From a virus, in IMG/VR virus record IMGVR_UViG_3300017963_000228, positions 24,663 through 88,662 of that record: 64,000 nt of DNA. One strand, 5' to 3'. Shown piece by piece: positions 1 through 8,351 of this stretch (the first letter of the stretch is position 1; each line of letters opens with the position of its first letter). A program made the position numbers and the translations under genes. The notes beneath the pieces were generated by a model. That model did no database searches, was not told where the DNA came from, and worked only from the letters and a program-made list of their open reading frames with translations.

Positions 1-217
1 TCCCTGCCACAAATTTTAACCAAATAGATGTTACTGCTGGACTAAGAATATCTGCTGATGTTATATACCCACCTTCAGTTAAATCCATAGAACCGCGTAC
101 AAATTCAGAACGGCGTGTGTCTGTAACTCCAGTAGAAAATAAACTATTTTTACCAATTAAATTAAAACCAGTAACATTAAAATCAGCTAACTCTGTTCCC
201 CACCATAAAATAGACAT
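1..217 (-). CDS. Lectin-like (LamG/ConA-type) tail appendage protein, N-terminal part only
   Basis: The reading frame opens with ATG at 217 and runs off the left edge, so only the first 72 residues are seen. They begin MSILWWGTELADFNVTG and contain an RRSEFVRGSMDL stretch. This opening matches the pattern of the proteins at 240-1235 (MTILFAGGELEDIEDAI, then RSDFARCSLAM) and, more loosely, 2241-3278. It is therefore probably a third member of the same lectin-like virion family, which in other phages carries a concanavalin-like jelly-roll used as a tail appendage or receptor-binding protein. The function is inferred from the paralogy. Confidence 0.6.
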   Translation of the reverse strand, partial: MSILWWGTELADFNVTGFNLIGKNSLFSTGVTDTRRSEFVRGSMDLTEGGYITSADILSPAVTSIWLKFVAG

Positions 218-239
218 TTTAAAAAATTCCTCTATAAAA

Positions 240-1235
240 TTATACAGGTGTTTTACTTCTAATAGTTAATTGAAGTGCATCTATTTCAGCCGGAGTAAAA
301 CGATTAGATGTTTCTGGATTAACTTGATATAATACTGAATAATTAAAATAGTAACCATCCAAATTTTCAACACTGCCAAGATGTATAACTCCATTGGTTT
401 TAATACCAACCTGTAAACTAATTCCACCGGAAACACCACCATCGGCAGCATAACAATTTATTTTAAGTGCTTTACAAATAAACTCTCCTTCTGGTGGCAT
501 TCCTGTTACAGCACATTGAAAATCCTGATCAACTGTATCTGTATGAATAATCTCAAGTACATCTACATTTATATCATCAACGTAATCATAACTGTTATTC
601 CATTGATTCACATCTCCAGCAGCATTTGGAACTAAAGTTTTAAGACTCATTAAACGAGTATCTTCATCAGCAATAATTATTTCTGAAAATTCTGGTTGAT
701 AAGTATTACCATAATAATAATATGGAAATATATGTATATTTGTTAAATCCGTAACACCAGAAACGGTAACATCACCAATATAATTTGATGCCAAAACACC
801 ATTTATATAAAAACGAATAAAACCAGAAGAACTATAATTAACATTAACATCTATTTTATAAGGAATACCGGGAGTAGATTGTCCAATAAATGCCGGTGGT
901 GCTACAGGTGTATTCAAATCTGTATGTGCAGAACCATCCCATGTTGTAAAATACACCGCATAATTTTCATCAATACGTACAGTTAAACCCTTCTCAGAAG
1001 AATCTTCAAAACGGAAAATAGTAACACCATCTTGTTGAGTAGATTTAGAATATTGACAACTAAACCAAAATGTATTTGTAGATAATGGAATATGAATATA
1101 AGAACTACTGCTATTCATCGCCAAAGAACATCTGGCAAAATCTGATCTTACAGCATTGCCCGGACTTTCAAATTGTATTAATCCTATAGCATCTTCAATA
1201 TCTTCTAATTCACCACCAGCAAATAAAATAGTCAT
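240..1235 (-). CDS. Lectin-like (LamG/ConA-type) tail appendage protein
   Basis: 331 aa. The N-terminus (MTILFAGGELEDIE, then RSDFARCSLAMNSSSSYIHIPL) and the beta-rich central part (FWFSCQYSKS, IRFYINGVLASNY, FSEIIIADEDTRLMSLKTLV) are typical of phage minor virion proteins with a concanavalin-like jelly-roll followed by a short C-terminal beta domain. The DEDTRLMSL segment corresponds to DDIYICDNSGSENNDFLG in the paralogue at 2241-3278. Start ATG 1235 has an AAAGG motif upstream. It lies last but one in the late operon, where receptor-binding proteins are usual. A role in surface binding is likely; the ligand is unknown. Confidence 0.6.
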   Translation of the reverse strand: MTILFAGGELEDIEDAIGLIQFESPGNAVRSDFARCSLAMNSSSSYIHIPLSTNTFWFSCQYSKSTQQDGVTIFRFEDSSEKGLTVRIDENYAVYFTTWDGSAHTDLNTPVAPPAFIGQSTPGIPYKIDVNVNYSSSGFIRFYINGVLASNYIGDVTVSGVTDLTNIHIFPYYYYGNTYQPEFSEIIIADEDTRLMSLKTLVPNAAGDVNQWNNSYDYVDDINVDVLEIIHTDTVDQDFQCAVTGMPPEGEFICKALKINCYAADGGVSGGISLQVGIKTNGVIHLGSVENLDGYYFNYSVLYQVNPETSNRFTPAEIDALQLTIRSKTPV

Positions 1236-1252
1236 AATAAATACCTTTCTAT

Positions 1253-2002
1253 TTACTTACGATTACCTTTCAAGGTAATTCCAACATCAGCCAAAGTCGC
1301 ATCAGCCGATGCCGGGGCAGTAATGGAAACCACATCTCCATCATTCAAATCAACGGCATTATTAAAGGTAAAACTACCTGAAGTCTGACCTGTCAAAATA
1401 GTAGCTGTTCCTTTAGAAACCCCATTCACCTTTATATCAAAATCAGCCTGTGCCGATGGTGATGTTCCACATTTTATTTGACTATAAAAAAGTTTTTTAG
1501 GCAGTTCAATATCTTCTCCACCAACTACCACATGAAAAAGAATTACCTGTTCATCTTCAAATGTTCCCGGCGCACTAACACCGATTACATAAAGATTACT
1601 TAATTTGGAAGGTTTTGCTGGAGTTTCTTCAGCATCAATTACACCTGTTGCACCATTCCAATAAACAGAACCAACAGGAACCTGATTTGCCAAATTCCAA
1701 ATGGTTTGAGATGCTGAAAGAACTCCATCAATATCGTAAGAAAAATACCATTGACCCGCTACGTCATCAATCACTACAAAATCTTCTTCCGTTTTTTCAT
1801 AACGCACACCAAATGCATAAAAAATAAATGAATCACCAACAGGGGTAATAGAAAATTTACGGGTAGGATCATCAAAGGCAAGAGTACTGGCAGCAGGATC
1901 AACAAAACCAGTGGAATCATTTACTTCATTATAATTATTAATTACATTTGTTATTTCAGTTCCACCACCACCACCGCCCAGCATATTAATAGAAGTTGGC
2001 AT
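1253..2002 (-). CDS. Tail appendage protein with glycine-rich N-terminus
   Basis: 249 aa. It starts MPTSINMLGGGGGGTEITN, a short glycine spacer followed by a beta-rich body and a C-terminal domain with the motif SFTFNNAVDLNDGDVVSIT, as seen in phage tail-fibre tip domains. AGGAG lies 8-10 nt before the ATG at 2002. The MPTSINM and MPTYTNN openings of this gene and of 3290-3718, and their identical leader (CATTTTGAATCTCCTTT), suggest that this translation-initiation region was duplicated. The family is not recognised with certainty; placement between two lectin-like genes supports a tail appendage. Confidence 0.45.
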   Translation of the reverse strand: MPTSINMLGGGGGGTEITNVINNYNEVNDSTGFVDPAASTLAFDDPTRKFSITPVGDSFIFYAFGVRYEKTEEDFVVIDDVAGQWYFSYDIDGVLSASQTIWNLANQVPVGSVYWNGATGVIDAEETPAKPSKLSNLYVIGVSAPGTFEDEQVILFHVVVGGEDIELPKKLFYSQIKCGTSPSAQADFDIKVNGVSKGTATILTGQTSGSFTFNNAVDLNDGDVVSITAPASADATLADVGITLKGNRK

Positions 2003-2023
2003 TTTGAATCTCCTTTTAAATAA

Positions 2024-2227
2024 TTAAATAATAACAGTCAATAAAGGTTTTACCCCTGAAGATACTTTACTCAATACTTCTATACATACATTAGATAAAT
2101 TTACATCTAAATTGGTATCACCAGAACGCATAATTTCAATAAATGATTGTGAAAGACGTGCATCTAAATCGGGATCACCAGAACGTAAAGTTTCAATAAT
2201 TGTTTGAGAAACATATGCATCTGCCAT
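2024..2227 (-). CDS. Small tail-associated protein with three 21-residue repeats
   Basis: 67 aa. It is almost entirely three tandem repeats of about 21 residues: VSQTIIETLRSGDPDLDAR, LSQSFIEIMRSGDTNLDVN and LSNVCIEVLSKVSSGVKP. The pattern V/LSQxxIExLRSGDxxLDxx is a common short repeat in phage tail operons, usually encoded next to fibre genes, with no established function. The start is supported by AAGGGGTG upstream. The duplication is visible in the DNA (around 2087-2215). Confidence 0.5.
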   Translation of the reverse strand: MADAYVSQTIIETLRSGDPDLDARLSQSFIEIMRSGDTNLDVNLSNVCIEVLSKVSSGVKPLLTVII

Positions 2228-2240
2228 TTAAAACACCCCT

Positions 2241-3278
2241 TTATGTTGTTACCTTTACGCCAGCTTCAAATGCATTGATATCTGTTTCTTCCCATACACT
2301 GGAATCATCAGGATTTAACTCCCAAACCTCTCCAAAAAATTCATGTTCTACTGATAAAATAGTATTAGATGAATAAGTATAATTAGTTCCATTAATACGA
2401 AATACTCCAGCTAATGTTCTTGCTGCCGCATCTGTTTTTCTTGCTTGATAATTTATTTTTATTCCATAAATAGTTTTTGTATAAGTAGTAACAGGAAGAT
2501 CTCCAAATGCGTATAATTCAATTTCATTCAAAGCATCCAGAGCTACATAATCAGTATCACCATTTGCATCTAATTCATCCACACATTCATAATTAGATCC
2601 TGCTGATGCTGTTCCATCATTTTGATTACCATTAGCCGTGGGATAAATAGCATCAACACGAACATTTCCAAGAAAATCATTATTTTCTGAACCAGAATTA
2701 TCACAAATATATATATCATCATACCGAGCTGCTCCACGACCAGAAAATCGTATTCTATTTATATATTCATTTGATCCGGTATTAAGTGTATCTATTCCAC
2801 TAAGCAAATATAAAGGCACACCATTTACTCTTGCCTGTATATATCCTGATGTATTACTCAATTTCATTTTTACTTCAAAAAAATTCCATTTTGATACATC
2901 AAATAAATTAGAATCAGAAGTATAAATTGTAGGATCATATGCACTTCCTTTTTTATAACTAACACTACCAGCCGGACCACTAAAAATTACAGTAGCTTGT
3001 TCATTATCATCATTATTACCAAAAGATATAGTCCAACTATATTCAGTGGTACCTCTTTTACATGCTATTCCAAATATAACTTCTTCATAATTAGAAGAAA
3101 AATATTTTACTAAATTAAAAGCAGTAGCAATAGAAAGATAGGCACATCTTCCAGAACCAAATCGTGTATCATTTGAATAATCAAAATAACTCGCTGACAA
3201 ACCACCATAATCATTAAAAAATGGATGAAGCATATTATTAGTTTGATTTTCAAATCCTGTGAAATCAATTAAAGACAT
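2241..3278 (-). CDS. Lectin-like (LamG/ConA-type) tail appendage protein, paralogue
   Basis: 345 aa. It opens MSLIDFTGFENQTNNM, then RFGSGRCAYLSIATAFNLV, and continues as a beta-sandwich with IQARVNGVPLYLLSGIDT and the signature DDIYICDNSGSENNDFLG (about residues 184-201), followed by VRVDAIYPTANGNQND. This signature marks a widespread family of phage virion proteins with a concanavalin-like lectin fold. It is related to 240-1235 and the partial gene at 1-217. Likely a receptor or glycan-binding tail appendage; specificity unknown. Confidence 0.6.
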   Translation of the reverse strand: MSLIDFTGFENQTNNMLHPFFNDYGGLSASYFDYSNDTRFGSGRCAYLSIATAFNLVKYFSSNYEEVIFGIACKRGTTEYSWTISFGNNDDNEQATVIFSGPAGSVSYKKGSAYDPTIYTSDSNLFDVSKWNFFEVKMKLSNTSGYIQARVNGVPLYLLSGIDTLNTGSNEYINRIRFSGRGAARYDDIYICDNSGSENNDFLGNVRVDAIYPTANGNQNDGTASAGSNYECVDELDANGDTDYVALDALNEIELYAFGDLPVTTYTKTIYGIKINYQARKTDAAARTLAGVFRINGTNYTYSSNTILSVEHEFFGEVWELNPDDSSVWEETDINAFEAGVKVTT

Positions 3279-3289
3279 AATAATACTCC

Positions 3290-3718
3290 TTATTTACGTT
3301 CTTCAACATAAATAGTAGCTTCAGCAGGAAACTCACAAATAACCTGATTTACATTATCACCAATAGGGATAATTCGTTCAGTATTCGGAAAAGATTTCAA
3401 GGGAGGAGTATTTGTTTTAGCATTCAAATAAACATTAACAATCTGATCAGATTGATTCAAAATAGAAATTGTATTCGTATAACGATTAATTGATACTGTC
3501 TGATCATCTCCCGGTCCCGTTGACGTAACTGTTGCTCCAGCAGCACTCAATGGATTATAAAAGGGAGCATCACTGGTCTTTGTCAAATTGGCATTTAAAA
3601 GAATATATTGTGTCTGTAGTGTCTTTCCCGCTTCAATCGTTATTGTACGGTCCATGCCATCTACTGTACGGATTTTTTCTTTAATCGTTGCGGAAGTGTT
3701 ATTCGTGTAAGTTGGCAT
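3290..3718 (-). CDS. Small beta-rich tail appendage protein
   Basis: 142 aa, starting MPTYTNNTSATIKEKIRTV. The sequence is threonine/asparagine-rich and beta-prone with no cysteine in the first 120 residues. Nothing in it is diagnostic. AAGGAGATTCAAA precedes the ATG at 3718. It sits between a lectin-like gene and the GT9 gene, so a virion role is the default inference. The 84-nt gap to the next gene downstream (3719-3802 side is upstream of this gene) is AT-rich without a convincing terminator. Confidence 0.4.
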   Translation of the reverse strand: MPTYTNNTSATIKEKIRTVDGMDRTITIEAGKTLQTQYILLNANLTKTSDAPFYNPLSAAGATVTSTGPGDDQTVSINRYTNTISILNQSDQIVNVYLNAKTNTPPLKSFPNTERIIPIGDNVNQVICEFPAEATIYVEERK

Positions 3719-3802
3719 TTTGAATCTCCTTTCAAATGGTAAAAAAATTAATTGATTTTAATAATATTTTAAGCTAAAATTAAAAGTTTCGCAATCCTTT
3801 TA

Positions 3803-4717
3803 TTAATTAGGACATAAATCCATAAGTTCCTGATATATAAGAACTTCACCAGCAATCATTTCTGGTGTTATCATTGTCATGCATGGTGGAAATCGTTGTT
3901 CATCATTTATTTTGTAACATTCTCCAATTTGAGTTTTCCAACATCCTTCATTTTCACAACAATCTAACTGACCAACACTACTCAAATAAGAGTGACCATT
4001 ATACTTCTCCCAAGATGGTTCTTCTCTACCTCCAGCTATTACAACACAAGGTTTATCAAATGCTGCGGCTAAATGCATTTGCATACTAATCGGTCCAATC
4101 ATGCCATCGGCATGATAAGCCAATGCAAAATATTCACGAAGATCATTAGTACGACCAATAAAATTATGAACACCATCCAATCGGGGATGAAGATGGTGTG
4201 AATGTCCTGTTTGTATAAGATGGATTCTACCATTTGTTTTCTCATTAATTATATTAACCACCTTTTGATACAGAGAAGGTGGATATTGTTTAAGAGGGAT
4301 ATCTGATTTTATACCAGCATTAATTAACCAATAAGGTTTTTTAATTCCATATTTACACAAAAAATGTTTTTCACTTTTTTCTGCTGGATGCAACTCAACA
4401 TGTGGAAATGGTGAAGATTTATGAATCTTAATTTTCAATATATTTTCTATCATCGTAATAAAACAGTCGGAAAAATGCATACCACTTCTACGAAACTCTT
4501 TTAAATACGGACCATAATCTAAATTATAATGGGGAACTTTTGGATCATTCTTTGGAATATAAGTTATATATGGATTTAAGAAAAATACTTCAGGGTAACA
4601 AGTAATAACATCAGTTTCATAAACAAAAGGATGTGTCTTATGAAGATCACGCAACGCGACAGTCAGCATTAAAAGATCACCGGGAGCTTGCATTTGTTGG
4701 AAGATAATTTTATTCAA
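3803..4717 (-). CDS. Glycosyltransferase family 9 (heptosyltransferase-like)
   Basis: 304 aa. The N-terminus has the GT9 nucleotide-sugar-transferase motif QAPGDLLMLTVALRDLHKT (residues 9-27, the counterpart of GDxxxxTPxLrxL in WaaF/WaaC-type enzymes). Further GT9 features follow: INAGIKSDIPLKQYP at the start of the second Rossmann domain, a HLIQTG strand, a GRTNDLREYFAL donor-site loop and the MIGPISMQMHLAAAFDKPCVVIAGGRE block, the usual G(P/D)S..MHLAAA..KP motif. The C-terminus is cysteine-rich (DCCENEGCW). Family members transfer heptose or related sugars to LPS or to proteins. It is a complete enzyme embedded among tail genes, so it may glycosylate a virion protein or host envelope. The donor sugar cannot be read from the sequence. 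Confidence 0.8.
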   Translation of the reverse strand: MNKIIFQQMQAPGDLLMLTVALRDLHKTHPFVYETDVITCYPEVFFLNPYITYIPKNDPKVPHYNLDYGPYLKEFRRSGMHFSDCFITMIENILKIKIHKSSPFPHVELHPAEKSEKHFLCKYGIKKPYWLINAGIKSDIPLKQYPPSLYQKVVNIINEKTNGRIHLIQTGHSHHLHPRLDGVHNFIGRTNDLREYFALAYHADGMIGPISMQMHLAAAFDKPCVVIAGGREEPSWEKYNGHSYLSSVGQLDCCENEGCWKTQIGECYKINDEQRFPPCMTMITPEMIAGEVLIYQELMDLCPN

Positions 4718-4741
4718 TTAAAAATCTCCTATTAATTTTAA

Positions 4742-5953
4742 TTACGCAACACGAATATATTTGTACATTCCTGATATCGGTTGACCTGAAAAATGTGGAA
4801 GTTGAAAATGAGTAGATCGATCATAAGGAGTACCAGTAGATCTATAAATTCCTCTACGCTCATTATAATAGGTAAAAAACACTACCCAATCATCAGTATT
4901 ATGACAAGCAGCAGTCTGACCGCCAATGTCAATTGGAAAGTTTTGCCAATTATATCCATCTTTACTAATCAAAATACCATTTCCAGAACTATTAAACATA
5001 ATAAAATGCTCACCAGTATGAATCATATCAAGAGGGCCAAAACTACCTCCTTCAATAAAAGCGGGTGGATAATAATGTGGAATCCAATTTTCTTGGGTTA
5101 TTGGATTCGCATCTTCATTAATCCAATAACGATGACAACCTGTATATGAATAAAGACCAAACCATTTTCCATCCAAATATCGTATAACATCTGGCCAAGA
5201 TTGGGAAACATCATAAAGCTGACCTTCAAATTTATCAGATCGTGATGACCAATTTATTCCATCAGACGTAGTGTAAAAATACAAACCATCATAAGCACCA
5301 GAAGCTTGATCAGCAGTTAATATAACTGTATAAGAACCACTTGAACCTAATGTATATACCTCCTCACCACTATAAGGTATAGAATAAGAAGTAAAAGAAG
5401 TCCCACTGGTAGAATAAAGATAATTTCCGGTATCATCATAATGAAAAACAAGAAAAGCTGAACCATCGTAAGTCATCCAACGCCAATTAGCAGAAGTAGG
5501 TAAATTAACTTGAGTCCAAGTTGCTCCATAATTATCTGAATAAGCCGCAATGCTGGAAGCAAATTGTACTGCTACAAAACGAGAACCATTATTAGCAAGA
5601 CAATACCATGTTCCTGACGATGGTAAATTTGTATTTGTACTCCATGTTTCACCACCATCATCAGAATGCCAAACCCAATTACCAGCACCGATTATTACAA
5701 TGTAATCTCCAATATTACTTATTGCTCTTATATAATTTGTATTATTAGCATCAACTGTAATGTATTCCCAACTATTCGTTCCCCATATTTTAGGATGCAA
5801 TTCTACATCTGGAGCAGCCACATAATCAGGGTAATTTGATTGAGATAGTATAGAACCATCGCATTTTAACCAATTGGAATTTGGGGGACCAACAGCATCA
5901 AGCATAAATCCAATTGGAAATTCATTTGATTGAACATTTAGTAAATCAGCCAT
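4742..5953 (-). CDS. Tail collar-domain protein with inserted Asp-box beta-propeller
   Basis: 403 aa. Residues about 12-45 (FPIGFMLDAVGPPNSNWL then KCDGSILSQSNYPDY) form the first half of a phage tail-collar domain (G-W-L-x-C-D-G-S...Y). The last 25 residues (STHFQLPHFSGQPISG then KYIRVA) form its second half (FxLP...). Between them lie about 310 residues of beta-propeller with Asp-box/BNR-like repeats such as SDDGGETWS, SDNYGATWTQ, TTSDGINWSS and SKDGYNWQNF. The gene overlaps its neighbour 5953-7101 by one base and is its paralogue. A receptor-binding or glycan-binding tail appendage is likely; catalysis is not indicated. Confidence 0.7.
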   Translation of the reverse strand: MADLLNVQSNEFPIGFMLDAVGPPNSNWLKCDGSILSQSNYPDYVAAPDVELHPKIWGTNSWEYITVDANNTNYIRAISNIGDYIVIIGAGNWVWHSDDGGETWSTNTNLPSSGTWYCLANNGSRFVAVQFASSIAAYSDNYGATWTQVNLPTSANWRWMTYDGSAFLVFHYDDTGNYLYSTSGTSFTSYSIPYSGEEVYTLGSSGSYTVILTADQASGAYDGLYFYTTSDGINWSSRSDKFEGQLYDVSQSWPDVIRYLDGKWFGLYSYTGCHRYWINEDANPITQENWIPHYYPPAFIEGGSFGPLDMIHTGEHFIMFNSSGNGILISKDGYNWQNFPIDIGGQTAACHNTDDWVVFFTYYNERRGIYRSTGTPYDRSTHFQLPHFSGQPISGMYKYIRVA

Positions 5954-7101
5954 TATTTTACCCTTATGTATTTTTTAAGTTTAGTTATGTGTGCATAATC
6001 CTGAATTGCTTCAGAACTTGGTAACTGAAAATAAGTAGATTCATCATAATAGAAATCTTTTTCAGCAATACATATGGTATCTTGATATCCATAAAGAATT
6101 AATTTTTCAGTGGTAGAATTATAAATAATATCGTAAAATTCACCATCATCTAATACATTAATTGGTTCCCATACTTTTCCTTGATCCATAGAATATGCAA
6201 AATTATAAGTACCCCAACCCACAATAAAATACATATTATCTACTTCACGTATACGATAAGGAGAAAATTGATATTCATTAACACTGCGATAATTATTTTT
6301 TTCCATCACACCGCACTTTTGGTATTCCCAAACTAATCCATCCGTAGAAAAACCAATTTCCCCTGTCTCTCCAGCACTTACAAATGTGCTATCAATAACA
6401 CTAACATTACGACACGTTGTTGGAGGAATAATTTTATAATCCCATGTCACACCACTATCTTCTGAATAAGCTAAATCACCACCAGAAGATAAAGCAAATA
6501 CAATATCGGCATTTGCTCCCATGGCATAATACGTATCAGATTTACAAGTTCCCACTGTAGCCCAAGTGATTCCATCAGTAGAACGAATCACTGTTCCTGA
6601 ATTATAACCCACTGCATAAAAATACGTTCCATCCCAAACAACATCATACCAAGTGCCAGATACATTAAGTGTTCTTTGAGTCCATGTAACACCATCTGAA
6701 GAAGTAACAGCTATAGCAGAACTCTTTTGTATTCCTAAAAAAATAGAACCATTCCAAATAACATTATAACAATAATTTGTATGTGCGGCTGTTCCTTCCG
6801 TCCAATTCTCTCCATCCGTAGAATAAAAAGCCTGATTAGAAGTTAAAGCCACATAATTCGTACCATTATAAGCAATACAAAACGGTCCCTCATAACTCCC
6901 TTCTTCAAAAGCTTGCTGAACTTGCCATCTACCAAAACGCAATGGATGTGGATTATCCATTAAAGAATAAAGAACAGGGTAATCAGCCTGTGCTAAAATA
7001 GAACCATCCAAAGGCAACCAGTTTTCATTCGGTGGCGCATACGCTTCAGCTATTGATCCAATAGGAAACACTTCTGATGATTGTATAGGATGAAGTAACA
7101 T
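5953..7101 (-). CDS. Tail collar-domain protein with inserted Asp-box beta-propeller, paralogue
   Basis: 382 aa. Same architecture as 4742-5953: VFPIGSIAEAYAPPNENW, then LPLDGSILAQADYPVLY at the N-terminus, a propeller with Asp-box-like blades (STDGENWTEG, SSDGVTWTQR, STDGITWATV, SEDSGVTWDYK, STDGLVWEYQ, SMDQGKVWEP) and a C-terminal YFQLPSSE...KKYIRVK. The cysteine of the collar motif is replaced by leucine here. Start ATG 7101 shares one base with the preceding stop. Two adjacent diverged copies suggest alternative receptor recognition. Confidence 0.7.
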   Translation of the reverse strand: MLLHPIQSSEVFPIGSIAEAYAPPNENWLPLDGSILAQADYPVLYSLMDNPHPLRFGRWQVQQAFEEGSYEGPFCIAYNGTNYVALTSNQAFYSTDGENWTEGTAAHTNYCYNVIWNGSIFLGIQKSSAIAVTSSDGVTWTQRTLNVSGTWYDVVWDGTYFYAVGYNSGTVIRSTDGITWATVGTCKSDTYYAMGANADIVFALSSGGDLAYSEDSGVTWDYKIIPPTTCRNVSVIDSTFVSAGETGEIGFSTDGLVWEYQKCGVMEKNNYRSVNEYQFSPYRIREVDNMYFIVGWGTYNFAYSMDQGKVWEPINVLDDGEFYDIIYNSTTEKLILYGYQDTICIAEKDFYYDESTYFQLPSSEAIQDYAHITKLKKYIRVK

Positions 7102-7562
7102 TAAGTCACCCCCACATAAACTGAAATAGTATCACTGGCAGAAAGACTTGTTACATAAATTTTAATACTTTTAGCCCCAAAATCATTTGAATAAACAACA
7201 TTTGTTCCAATATAACGAGAACCATCAAGAATAGCTAAATTACTAATGGTTATTTCATTCGTATATCCAATCAAAGCATCAGCCGTATCATAGAATGCAA
7301 TTCTATATTTTGCATTTGCTGCATTATCATTAAATGTATTTTTACATATGATATAAAATCTACCTTGAACATCAATGTAGCTGGCTGATGGATAATGTCC
7401 CGTTGCTGATACGGCATCTAACTGTGGAGTGCTGGGAAGTGTAATAACACCCATCCCCTGTATAGCACGTTCAATCTGAACATTCGTAGAATTGATCGTT
7501 GCCTGTACAGAAGATACATTCTTACCTGATCCCTCTGTTACAGCAATATATGATTCAGACAT
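7101..7562 (-). CDS. Tail protein, function unknown
   Basis: 153 aa, starting MSESYIAVTEGSGKNVSSVQ. Residues 50-75 (DAVSATGHYPSASYIDVQG) and the beta-rich C-terminus (KSIKIYVTSLSASDTISVYVGVT) are typical of small phage appendage proteins, but no family is identified. It has an AGAATAATT leader with only a weak Shine-Dalgarno and shares a base with 5953-7101, which suggests translational coupling in the tail operon. Confidence 0.45.
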   Translation of the reverse strand: MSESYIAVTEGSGKNVSSVQATINSTNVQIERAIQGMGVITLPSTPQLDAVSATGHYPSASYIDVQGRFYIICKNTFNDNAANAKYRIAFYDTADALIGYTNEITISNLAILDGSRYIGTNVVYSNDFGAKSIKIYVTSLSASDTISVYVGVT

Positions 7563-7574
7563 AATTATTCTCCA

Positions 7575-8078
7575 TTAAACATCTTGAGAATTAATGGAAT
7601 ACGTCACATTTAATACTTCCGCAGCAATAAATGGACGTGGTGTACTGAATCGGGTAGCACACCACATAATACCAACACCACTGGCATTATCCCCTTTTGT
7701 TGAAACATTCACCACATATGATCCATAAATTGTAGTGCTTACACCAGTAGATGCCGTAAACGAAACTTGATCACTTAATGTATGATTAGAAATTGAACCG
7801 GGAGTCCATGTAGGACGTGCCGTTTCATCATAAGAAGTGAACTCTGTTTGATCCGTACCAATATCAGCATAAACCCAACCAGCAGCAGGGGTAGAATCTG
7901 AGTTAAAAAGAGCAACATACCAAGAAGAATATGCCGTTCCTCCCAAAAAAATAACATCCAATGAATGATCAATGCCTTCATCAACCACAATGTTTGGAAT
8001 AACTTCCACCCATTTCAATTGACCATCAGGATAAAAACACTCAAATTTCCACCAATTATTTCGCAAACCACGTTTCAT
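7575..8078 (-). CDS. Conserved phage tail protein
   Basis: 167 aa from ATG 8078. A longer frame opens at 8120, but the ATG at 8078 (MKRGLRNNWWKFECFYPDGQ) has GGGAGGAAGAATT directly upstream and avoids overlap with the preceding gene. The order of elements is a W-rich N-terminus (NNWWKFECFYPDGQLKWVE), an NIVVDEGIDHSLDVIFLGG helix/loop, a beta-sandwich with SSWYVALFN, and a C-terminus with FIAAEVLNVTYSINS. This pattern is shared by many phage structural proteins located just after the tip proteins. Exact role unknown. Confidence 0.55.
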   Translation of the reverse strand: MKRGLRNNWWKFECFYPDGQLKWVEVIPNIVVDEGIDHSLDVIFLGGTAYSSWYVALFNSDSTPAAGWVYADIGTDQTEFTSYDETARPTWTPGSISNHTLSDQVSFTASTGVSTTIYGSYVVNVSTKGDNASGVGIMWCATRFSTPRPFIAAEVLNVTYSINSQDV

Positions 8079-8091
8079 AATTCTTCCTCCC

Positions 8092-8340
8092 TTAAAAACT
8101 GTGAATAACGTTCCAAGCACTATTATAATATACCTTTAACTGATCATTACCTGTATCAAGCCACTGCATTCCATCAGTAGGAGTTACATCAGGATAATTA
8201 TTAGTATGTCCCGGTGGATCACTGCTGGGAAAACCAAGCAATGCTGCTTCAATAATATCATAATTCAAATTTGCTTCCAAATCATAACGCAGTGTTTGAT
8301 AAGGAGGTTTTGAAAGATGAAACGCTGGAGTAAAAGCCAT
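8092..8340 (-). CDS. Small tail protein with fibre-type WLDTGNDQLKVY motif
   Basis: 82 aa. The C-terminal part, GMQWLDTGNDQLKVYYNSAW, is the widely seen phage tail-fibre element (GxxWxDTxxxxLKVYxxxxW). The N-terminus MAFTPAFHLSKPPYQ is proline-rich. AAGGAGATTTAAA precedes ATG 8340. The protein is probably a small attachment piece of the tail tip; it is too short to be a fibre itself. Confidence 0.55.
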   Translation of the reverse strand: MAFTPAFHLSKPPYQTLRYDLEANLNYDIIEAALLGFPSSDPPGHTNNYPDVTPTDGMQWLDTGNDQLKVYYNSAWNVIHSF

Positions 8341-8351
8341 TTTAAATCTCC

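Noticed and set aside
1-7101. Diversity-generating retroelement acting on the receptor-binding genes
   Set aside because: No reverse transcriptase or template repeat was seen in the window.
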